Shown here piece after piece: positions 1 through 4,784 of a stretch of DNA of 5,397 bases. The DNA is from an uncultured Oscillospiraceae bacterium (GTDB taxonomy: Bacteria > Bacillota > Clostridia > Oscillospirales > Acutalibacteraceae). How positions within the stretch are numbered: the stretch's first letter is position 1; every line of letters starts with the position of its first letter. The stretch covers positions 1 through 5,397 of the forward strand of contig CAUFXR010000108.1 of the NCBI GenBank assembly GCA_959596515.1, given 5' to 3'. The position numbers and the translations under genes are program-made. Below the pieces are notes generated by a model, which did not search any database, had not been told where the DNA came from, and saw nothing but the letters and a program-made list of their open reading frames with translations.

Positions 1-20
1 GAATTTTGGATTTTCTCCAT
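1..20 (-). CDS. Start of an unidentified gene, cut by the left window edge
   Basis: A minus-strand ATG at 20-18 is followed by open codons reading M-E-K-I-Q-N to the edge. It is supported by a strong ribosome binding site (AGGAGG, complement of 31-36) 10 bases upstream, or 8 bases if GGAGGTG is taken as the pairing stretch. A consensus promoter lies about 90 bases further upstream. Six residues are too few to assign a family, so no function is proposed. It has its own promoter and lies in the same direction as galU. Both the elaborate control region and the absence of a visible galU terminator bear on how it is expressed. Confidence 0.72.
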
Positions 21-28
21 GCTTGTTG

Positions 29-38
29 CACCTCCTTT
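29..38 (-). promoter_or_regulatory. Ribosome binding site of the left-edge gene
   Basis: The minus strand reads AAAGGAGGTG here, close to the full anti-Shine-Dalgarno complement, ahead of the ATG at 20-18. It is the main evidence that a gene begins at the very edge of the window, because only six complete codons are visible. Confidence 0.75.
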
Positions 39-85
39 TGGACTTTGGCCCCGGCTCGCATGTCCGGAGCAAGGATGTTATTTTC

Positions 86-108
86 CTATCATGGAATTCC
101 CATGACAG
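86..108. promoter_or_regulatory. Inverted repeat at the transcription start, candidate operator
   Basis: On the plus strand TCATGG (89-94) and CCATGA (100-105) are perfect inverted arms around the 5-base centre AATTC. After one mismatched pair (88/106) the symmetry continues with CT (86-87) and AG (107-108). The predicted start of the minus-strand transcript from the 119-147 promoter is near 112, so the dyad would cover about +5 to +27. That is a typical place for a repressor to block initiation or early elongation. As RNA it could also form a short hairpin in the leader. Operator function is inferred from symmetry and position only. Confidence 0.5.
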
Positions 109-118
109 TAACAGATTA

Positions 119-147
119 ATTATAGCCGCCAAATACAGATTTGTCAA
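119..147 (-). promoter_or_regulatory. Consensus sigma-A promoter for the left-edge gene
   Basis: On the minus strand a perfect -35 TTGACA (complement of 142-147) and a perfect -10 TATAAT (complement of 119-124) are separated by exactly 17 bases (125-141). A-tracts just upstream of the -35 (minus strand GGGAAAAAGTGGAAAAGCA) could act as an UP element. Predicted initiation near 112 gives a leader of about 92 nucleotides before the ATG at 20. A promoter this strong usually needs a repressor or serves a highly expressed gene, which fits the adjacent dyad. Confidence 0.85.
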
Positions 148-173
148 TGCTTTTCCACTTTTTCCCGATCAGA

Positions 174-197
174 GTTTCAGCGGATTTGTGTTTCAGC
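174..197. repeat. Paired 8-bp direct repeat upstream of the promoter
   Basis: GTTTCAGC occurs at 174-181 and again at 190-197, a spacing of 16 bases start to start (minus strand GCTGAAAC twice). Relative to the predicted start near 112 the pair lies at about -62 to -85, where activators often bind. Two copies of an 8-mer could arise by chance, so the regulatory reading is tentative. Confidence 0.35.
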
Positions 198-240
198 CCC
201 ATCGGCGGCGAAAACGATAGAAAAGGACAAAGGACAGCGG

Positions 241-273
241 AATCCCATTAAAGATATCACAGTAGATATCACA
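241..273. repeat. 33-bp imperfect direct repeat, copy 1
   Basis: This copy matches 312-344 at 30 of 33 positions, with differences at repeat positions 4, 9 and 26; the copies start 71 bases apart. The core is AAAGATATCACAGTA followed by a second GATATC(ACA). GATATC occurs at 253-258 and 265-270, with a third just outside at 275-280. Since GATATC is its own complement, the copies are both direct and inverted and could pair as AT-rich hairpins. It lies between galU and the left-edge promoter. It may be a protein-binding array or the remains of a local 71-bp tandem duplication. I see no coding role. Confidence 0.7.
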
Positions 274-311
274 AGATATCGGAAAAGTTTCGGCCAATGG
301 TGAGGCTTAGC

Positions 312-344
312 AATTCCACTAAAGATATCACAGTAGGTATCACA
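312..344. repeat. 33-bp imperfect direct repeat, copy 2, overlapping the galU stop
   Basis: This is the second copy of the repeat at 241-273. It carries GATATC at 324-329 and the variant GGTATC at 336-341. Its right end (340-344) includes the galU stop codon TGA (342-340) and the last two bases of the final sense codon. Homology to copy 1 stops there: beyond it copy 1 continues into non-coding sequence while copy 2 continues into galU. Confidence 0.7.
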
Positions 345-1209
345 GCTGGGCGGCTAGTCCCTTCAAATATTCCCGGAAGTCCTTGCCGATTTCCGGATGC
401 TCTAAGGCTACCTCCACAGAGGCTTGGATAATTCCAAGCTTGTTGCCCATGTCATACCGCTTGCCGGTGTAGTCCACGGCGATCATGCCCCGATCTCTGG
501 CCATGGCGCACATGGCGTCGGTAAGCTGGATCTCGCCGCCCGCGCCGGGAGCGGTGTTGTCCAGAATGTCAAAGATATCTGGCGTCAGCACGCAGCGCCC
601 CAAAATAGAGTAAAGAGACATGATTTTATCTTTGGAGGGCTTTTCGATCATATCCGTACATTTGAAAAGATTGTCACGGATTTTCTCAACCTTCAGGGAA
701 CTGTATTTCGTGATGGCTTCCTCGGAAACCTGCTTGACCCCCAGAACGCCCATACCGAATTCCTCATAGGCCCGGATCAGCTGTCCGCAGGCAGGATCCT
801 TTCCAATGATGACATCATCGCCATATAAGACGGCGAACGGTTCCTTGCCGACAAAGGAACGGGCGCAGTTAACCGCATGGCCCAGCCCTTTGGTTTCTTT
901 TTGACGGACAAAATAGATATTGGCCAGCTTGCTGATGTCCACTACCTGATGAAGCATCTCATCCTTGTTGGCGCCGGTGAGCTTGGCCTCCAGCTCTGGA
1001 GCGCGGTCAAAGTGATCTTCAATTAGACCCTTGCCCCGGTTGGTGATAATGAGAATATCGGTGATCCCGGAATTCACCGCTTCTTCCACGATATACTGAA
1101 TAGCGGGTTTGTCCACAATGGGGAGCATTTCCTTGGGCATGGATTTGGTGGCCGGAAGAACGCGGGTGCCTAATCCAGCGGCGGGAATCACTGCTTTTGT
1201 TACTTTCAT
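340..1209 (-). CDS. galU: UTP--glucose-1-phosphate uridylyltransferase
   Basis: This cytosolic enzyme makes UDP-glucose and pyrophosphate from UTP and glucose-1-phosphate, supplying envelope polysaccharides, glycolipids and galactose metabolism. The 289-residue product has the normal length for bacterial GalU/GtaB. The N-terminal nucleotide-binding signature (AAGLGTRVLPATK, residues 10-22, then PKEMLPIVDKP) is intact. Other family motifs are LYGDDVI (128-134), MIEKP with its lysine at 190, GAGGEIQLTDA (222-232) and YDMGNKLG (252-259). The start is the ATG at 1209-1207 rather than an in-frame codon at 1287: the motif begins right after it, AGGAGG lies 6 bases upstream, and the extra 26 residues do not resemble GalU. 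The start overlaps the upstream stop as ATGA, so translation is probably coupled. No clear rho-independent terminator follows. Identity is very secure; separation from close paralogues such as the GalF type rests on general similarity. Confidence 0.96.
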   Translation of the reverse strand: MKVTKAVIPAAGLGTRVLPATKSMPKEMLPIVDKPAIQYIVEEAVNSGITDILIITNRGKGLIEDHFDRAPELEAKLTGANKDEMLHQVVDISKLANIYFVRQKETKGLGHAVNCARSFVGKEPFAVLYGDDVIIGKDPACGQLIRAYEEFGMGVLGVKQVSEEAITKYSSLKVEKIRDNLFKCTDMIEKPSKDKIMSLYSILGRCVLTPDIFDILDNTAPGAGGEIQLTDAMCAMARDRGMIAVDYTGKRYDMGNKLGIIQASVEVALEHPEIGKDFREYLKGLAAQL

Positions 1210-2261
1210 AAGATACCTCCTGATATTAATAGCGGGAAATAGGTGATGATTAAATAGCATACCAGCAGACAGATCCCCAGTCCCCAATTGATACCGCCTT
1301 TTTCCTTTAAAGTATTGGTGAGCTCAGGATCCGTGGGATGAGCTTCTTGGATTTCCCCGGCTTTTTTCAGACAATGCTTATAATACATGCGGTTTCCCCG
1401 GAATCCGATCACAAACATGATAATCCACTGAATCAGGGAAAGAACGGTAGGCAGAAACAACAGGACCTGATCTGTGACCGGCAGAAGCATAATCTGTTCC
1501 ATCAGCTTCATAGAGTCCTGCATGGAATAAAATAGTCCGGTAGCCTCTGAAAGACCAGCGGCGGTGATCATCTGACTCAAGATGTCGTAATTATGAAAAA
1601 GGTTGATCATAGAGGAGCCCAGCAGACAGCCGAGTAAAATCAGAGAGAGAATGCCCCCCAAAAAATATTGCTTGCGGTAAAGGAGCCATCCGCCGGAAAA
1701 AAGGAACCCACAAAAGTTAAATTTTCCGATGTTATGATCTTTGAGCCGCTTGAATACATTCATATAGTACGGCGGGTTACTGCCAACAAATTTAGCCAGG
1801 TTTCCGGCCTTTATACCGTTGAAATCCTCCTCGGGGTTCACACCGCCCATTGGGTCCATGATGAACATGCCAGGCATGGAATTCATATTAGGACCGCTGC
1901 CATTATTGTTTCCTGGAACACCGCCAAAAGGGTATCCTGGCGGGGGTGTGGCGGAGTTTTGTGCCAGAGGAAGGCCGCACTTATCACAGAACAAAGCGTC
2001 GGTATAATTTTTGTTGCCGCATCTGGGACAGGGTTTTGTCCGGGCGGCGTCATTTTCCGGGGCACTTCTGGCGGATCCGGGCTCTGGCCCCCGGTGGAAC
2101 ACATAGCCATCCTTATGCTTGTCCTCAAATAAGCAGTGCCCCTCCTTTTCATAGCAGGCCCTATGGTAGGGAGTACCGCAGATGGGGCAGACGACGATAT
2201 CATCCCCCTCATGAAATACCTTGCCGCAAACAGGGCAAGGAACTCCGGTATAATCGATCAT
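1206..2261 (-). CDS. RING-like zinc-finger and zinc-ribbon membrane protein
   Basis: The 351-residue product has no function I can name. Residues 9-43 form a RING-like cluster: C9-x2-C12, C25-x2-C28, H33-x2-C36, then H42-C43. This resembles the prokaryotic RING finger family (Prok-RING_1 type). Residues 78-95 form a zinc ribbon with C78-x2-C81 and C92-x2-C95. A Pro/Gly/Asn-rich linker (about 104-145) leads to a membrane part. Clear hydrophobic segments lie at about 200-220, 265-287 and 325-348, with a shorter one at 183-194 followed by WLLYRKQYFLGG, similar to DUF2628-like proteins. There is no signal peptide, so the zinc domains are probably cytoplasmic. The start ATG at 2261 is the only ATG in frame after the preceding stop; its Shine-Dalgarno (GGAAGG) is rather far away, 13 bases. 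It is first in an operon with galU. Roles in envelope sensing, membrane scaffolding or protein quality control are possible but unsupported. The gene is surely real; its function is unknown. Confidence 0.85.
   Translation of the reverse strand: MIDYTGVPCPVCGKVFHEGDDIVVCPICGTPYHRACYEKEGHCLFEDKHKDGYVFHRGPEPGSARSAPENDAARTKPCPRCGNKNYTDALFCDKCGLPLAQNSATPPPGYPFGGVPGNNNGSGPNMNSMPGMFIMDPMGGVNPEEDFNGIKAGNLAKFVGSNPPYYMNVFKRLKDHNIGKFNFCGFLFSGGWLLYRKQYFLGGILSLILLGCLLGSSMINLFHNYDILSQMITAAGLSEATGLFYSMQDSMKLMEQIMLLPVTDQVLLFLPTVLSLIQWIIMFVIGFRGNRMYYKHCLKKAGEIQEAHPTDPELTNTLKEKGGINWGLGICLLVCYLIITYFPLLISGGIL
1216..1221 (-). promoter_or_regulatory. galU ribosome binding site inside the upstream gene
   Basis: The minus strand reads AGGAGG, 6 bases before the ATG at 1209. 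It lies within the last codons (S-G-G-I-L) of the upstream zinc/membrane gene. It decides the galU start and suggests that ribosomes finishing the upstream gene help start galU. Confidence 0.85.
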
Positions 2262-2301
2262 GGTTTTGTGCCATCCTTCCGGTTTTTTAACTTCAACCCT
2301 T

Positions 2302-2330
2302 ATTGTACCTAATTTTCAAGAAAACTTCAA
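2302..2330 (-). promoter_or_regulatory. Promoter of the zinc/membrane protein-galU operon
   Basis: On the minus strand TTGAAG (complement of 2325-2330) and TACAAT (complement of 2302-2307) are separated by exactly 17 bases. Each hexamer is close to consensus. Predicted initiation near 2295 leaves a leader of about 34 nucleotides before the ATG at 2261. The spacer contains TTTTCAAGAAAA (2313-2324), a short near-palindrome that might bind a regulator or be chance. No other promoter for the operon was recognised. Confidence 0.72.
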
Positions 2331-2362
2331 TGACTATCTTATGAATTTACGATGGGTTTATA

Positions 2363-2391
2363 TTTACATTTTTTAAAATCTACTTTATAAT
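2363..2391 (+). promoter_or_regulatory. prfB promoter
   Basis: TTTACA (2363-2368) and a perfect TATAAT (2386-2391) are separated by 17 bases. Predicted initiation near 2398 gives a leader of about 33 nucleotides. The ribosome binding site TAAGGAG (2419-2425) lies 5 bases before the ATG at 2431. The promoter is divergent from the one at 2302-2330, and the two -35 boxes are about 32 bases apart, so the polymerases could interfere or share a regulator. Confidence 0.82.
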
Positions 2392-2430
2392 AGGAAACGA
2401 TAATGCTGTTTTAGAGGGTAAGGAGACAAT

Positions 2431-3555
2431 ATGATACAGTTTGAAGAATTGAAGCTATCCCTTGAGGAGCTGGAGCCTGACATTAAAGATCTGAAGGAAG
2501 CTCTGGGACTGGAAGCAATGAAAAAGGAAATCAGCGAACTGGAAGAGGCCCAGGCGGCCCCGGATTTTTGGGATGATATGGAAAAGTCTCAAAAAATCAT
2601 CCAGAGAACCAGTATGCTGAAAAACAAGGTTTCCGCTTACGAGGCGCTGGTATCCTCCTATGAGGATGCGTTAACTCTCATCGAGATGGGAGACGAGGAA
2701 GAAGACCTTTCTATTCTGCCGGATGCGCAGCAGGAGGTAGAAAAGGTAAAGAAAGATTTGGAAGAGCAGCGCTTAGCTACCTTACTCACCGGGGAATATG
2801 ACGCGAATAACGCGATTTTGACTTTCCACGCTGGCGCTGGTGGCACTGAGGCCCAGGACTGGGCGGAAATGCTTTACCGGATGTATTGTCGTTGGGGTGA
2901 GCGTCACAACTTCAAGGTGAAAACTCTGGACTATCTAGATGGAGAAGAAGCGGGACTGAAAAGCGCAGTGGTACTCATAGAGGGTTTGAACGCTTACGGT
3001 TATTTGAAAAGTGAGGCGGGTGTTCACCGACTGGTGCGGGTTTCACCTTTTGACGCTTCCGGCCGTAGGCACACTTCCTTTGCCTCGCTGGAGGTCATGC
3101 CGGAAATCAATGAGGATGTAGAAGTAGAAATCGCGCCGGAGGATATCAAAATGGATGTGTACCGTGCCAGCGGCGCCGGCGGCCAGAAGGTAAACAAGAC
3201 CTCATCCGCGGTGCGTCTGACCCATATTCCCACAGGAATCGTGGTATCCTGCCAGGTGGAGCGCAGCCAGCATCAGAACCGTGAGGTGGCGATGAAAATG
3301 CTGGCCTCTAAGCTGATGGAGATCAAGGAGCGGGAGCACTTGGATAAAATCTCTGATATTAAAGGCGTTCAAAAGGAAATCGGCTGGGGAAGCCAGATCC
3401 GTTCTTACGTGTTTATGCCCTACACGTTGGCCAAGGATCACAGGACCAATTATGAAATGGGCAATATCAACGCGGTGATGGACGGGGATATTGACGGTTT
3501 TATCAACGCTTATTTAAAGATGGAAAGCCTGAATTCTTTGGAAAAGAACGATTAA
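2431..3555 (+). CDS. prfB: Peptide chain release factor 2, without programmed frameshift
   Basis: Cytosolic class I release factor; it recognises UGA and UAA in the ribosomal A site and triggers release of the peptide. The 374-residue frame is complete and slightly longer than the roughly 365 residues usual for RF2. The stop-codon recognition tripeptide SPF is at 205-207, which identifies RF2 rather than RF1 (PxT). The catalytic GGQ is at 250-252 in RASGAGGQKVN, with Q252 the expected target of PrmC methylation. Residue 246 is Ala, as in most bacteria, not the Thr of E. coli K-12. Residues 1-115 are the acidic, helical domain 1. Most bacterial prfB genes need a +1 frameshift at an in-frame UGA near codon 25; here codons 25-26 are CTG GGA and no stop interrupts the frame. 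The gene has its own promoter and is monocistronic, ending in TAA 21 bases before a strong terminator. Identity is very secure. Confidence 0.97.
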   Translation: MIQFEELKLSLEELEPDIKDLKEALGLEAMKKEISELEEAQAAPDFWDDMEKSQKIIQRTSMLKNKVSAYEALVSSYEDALTLIEMGDEEEDLSILPDAQQEVEKVKKDLEEQRLATLLTGEYDANNAILTFHAGAGGTEAQDWAEMLYRMYCRWGERHNFKVKTLDYLDGEEAGLKSAVVLIEGLNAYGYLKSEAGVHRLVRVSPFDASGRRHTSFASLEVMPEINEDVEVEIAPEDIKMDVYRASGAGGQKVNKTSSAVRLTHIPTGIVVSCQVERSQHQNREVAMKMLASKLMEIKEREHLDKISDIKGVQKEIGWGSQIRSYVFMPYTLAKDHRTNYEMGNINAVMDGDIDGFINAYLKMESLNSLEKND

Positions 3556-3576
3556 ATAAGCTCGTACACCTGAATA

Positions 3577-3626
3577 TAAGACAACAAAAAGAGGAAAACG
3601 AAAGTTTTCCTCTTTTTGTTGTCTTA
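3577..3626. terminator. Bidirectional rho-independent terminator, 23-bp perfect stem
   Basis: The left arm 3577-3599 and right arm 3604-3626 are perfectly complementary over 23 bases and close on a GAAA tetraloop (3600-3603), a stable GNRA type. The inner part GAGGAAAAC/GTTTTCCTC is followed by TTTTTGTTGTCTT on the plus strand. By symmetry the same holds on the minus strand, so it can stop prfB transcripts from the left and replication-gene transcripts from the right. It lies 21 bases after the prfB stop and about 150 bases after the stop of the DnaC-like gene. Confidence 0.93.
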
Positions 3627-3776
3627 CGATCTGTAGCCTTACTTGTGATTATAATTTATAATTTTGCGGCACACCATTTTCTGGTTAATCAATGCATAAA
3701 ACGCCAACGAACAAAATTTTTCTGAAAAACGCTGTAAGTTCGCAGCTTTGGGCATATTGCCAGAGAATCAAAAGAT

Positions 3777-4769
3777 TTACCGAATAAAACGCTTTTTTTG
3801 ACGGACGTCGCTGCCTAAAAATTCCAAACGGACGTGGTTTCCCATAATGCGGGAAACCAGGCGCTGGCTATACTGCTTTTCCAATTCTTTCATGGTTAAA
3901 TTGGTGCTGATGATGGTGGGCTTAGAGGTCATCAGCCGGGAATTGATGATATTGTAAATGGCGGAGCTGGAAAAACTGGTGAGAAATTCCGTTCCCAGGT
4001 CGTCTAGAATCAAAAGGTCGCATTCCAGCAGATATACATCGCTTTCATCGGCATTTCCCCGTCCAGCACGAAACCGTTCTTTTTCCAGCTTGCTGATGAT
4101 GTTGGGGGCAGAACAGTAAATAACGCCAAATCCTTTATCAATGGCGTTTTTCGCGATCGCTAAGGAGAGATGGGTTTTGCCGAGGCCGGTAGCCCCCTGC
4201 ATCAAAAGACTTGGGGAGAGCTGGGGATCAAAGTTGGCGGCGTAATTTTTACAGTAGCGGTAAATATCCTCCATCCGTTTTCTTGGCGACACATTGCCCC
4301 CGTTCAAAGGAGTCTCCCCGTAATAATCCAGGGAAAAAGTATCGAAAGATGACAAAGAGAGAGGCGAAAGGGCGTTCAGCCGTTGATACGCCTCGTCCCG
4401 CAGCAGCTGCTTCATACAGGAACACATTTTCCCATCCACATAGCCTTCATCCTTGCAAAGAGGACAGGCGTAGCGAACTTCCAAATAGTCATCCGATACG
4501 CCGGCCGACTTTAAAAGAGCGGCGAGCTCCGCCTGCAGGGCTTGATTGCTTTCCTTAAGCCGCTCTAGCTCTAACCTTGTGTTAGAGCCGGTGAGAACCG
4601 CTTTCGCGGCTTTCGCCGCGGTGCGGGAAAGCTCTTGTTCGATTTCCAGGGCCCGAGGGTAACGGGAGAAAAAACCTATCCTGCGTTGTTCCGCCTTGGC
4701 TAAGGATTGCCGCCGGCGCTGTTCCATAGCCTGATTGGCGGACTCGATAATTTCTTTGGAATATCCCAT
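3777..4769 (-). CDS. dnaC: DnaC/DnaI-like AAA+ helicase loader
   Basis: A cytosolic ATPase expected to load the replicative helicase onto DNA at initiation or restart. The 330 residues (numbered from MGYSK) contain a charged, probably coiled-coil N-terminal part (about 10-90). A four-cysteine cluster follows, C102-x2-C105 and C116-x1-C118, a probable zinc site. The AAA+ core has Walker A GATGLGKT (192-199), Walker B LLILDDLG (252-259), a sensor 1-like IISTN (286-290) and a C-terminal arginine-rich part with arginine-finger candidates R303 and R307. The start is the ATG at 4769, since AAAAGGGGG ends 6 bases upstream. A TTG at 4787 is also in frame but would put that ribosome binding site inside the gene. 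It starts 14 bases after the stop of the DnaD-domain gene, the same order as dnaB-dnaI in Bacillus. IstB of insertion sequences is a relative, but the cysteine cluster and replication neighbour argue against that. The name dnaC follows family usage; in Bacillus dnaC means the helicase itself. Confidence 0.9.
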   Translation of the reverse strand: MGYSKEIIESANQAMEQRRRQSLAKAEQRRIGFFSRYPRALEIEQELSRTAAKAAKAVLTGSNTRLELERLKESNQALQAELAALLKSAGVSDDYLEVRYACPLCKDEGYVDGKMCSCMKQLLRDEAYQRLNALSPLSLSSFDTFSLDYYGETPLNGGNVSPRKRMEDIYRYCKNYAANFDPQLSPSLLMQGATGLGKTHLSLAIAKNAIDKGFGVIYCSAPNIISKLEKERFRAGRGNADESDVYLLECDLLILDDLGTEFLTSFSSSAIYNIINSRLMTSKPTIISTNLTMKELEKQYSQRLVSRIMGNHVRLEFLGSDVRQKKRFIR

Positions 4770-4775
4770 GATGTT

Positions 4776-4784
4776 CCCCCTTTT
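4776..4784 (-). promoter_or_regulatory. Ribosome binding site that fixes the helicase-loader start
   Basis: The minus strand reads AAAAGGGGG, beginning at the last base of the upstream TGA stop and ending 6 bases before the ATG at 4769. This spacing favours the ATG over the in-frame TTG at 4787, which overlaps the upstream stop as TTGA and has no comparable site. Confidence 0.75.

Noticed and set aside
23..220. Small plus-strand open frame starting with TTG
   Set aside because: It has no ribosome binding site, reads against a perfect minus-strand promoter and gives a composition without domain character.
223..236. Tandem 7-mer AAGGACA twice
   Set aside because: Two copies of a short purine-rich unit are weak evidence, and they lie in no clear relation to a promoter or gene start.
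241..344. CRISPR array
   Set aside because: Only two imperfect copies exist, with one 38-base spacer, and there are no cas genes; the internal GATATC periodicity does not fit a CRISPR repeat.
424..828. Plus-strand open frame opposite galU
   Set aside because: It is antisense to a secure gene, has no ribosome binding site, and its product resembles no family.
1210..1287. N-terminal extension of galU by 26 codons
   Set aside because: It lies within the coding sequence of the upstream membrane protein, lacks GalU similarity, and the AGGAGG at 1216-1221 points to the ATG at 1209.
1668..2132. Plus-strand open frame opposite the zinc/membrane gene (also 1946-2290)
   Set aside because: These frames are shadows of the real minus-strand gene, whose cysteine motifs and membrane segments are coherent.
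2403..2414. Three-codon upstream reading frame (ATG CTG TTT TAG) in the prfB leader
   Set aside because: The predicted transcript starts only a few bases before it, leaving no ribosome binding site; probably chance.
3648..3662. AT-only palindrome ATTATAATTTATAAT
   Set aside because: Arms of 7 bp made only of A and T are expected by chance in this AT-rich gap, and no gene or promoter is attached to it.
3725..3746. Weak hairpin GCTG/CAGC followed by GTTTTT on the minus strand, as a terminator of the helicase-loader gene
   Set aside because: The stem is only 4 bp with an 8-base loop; the hairpin at 3577-3626 is a far better candidate.
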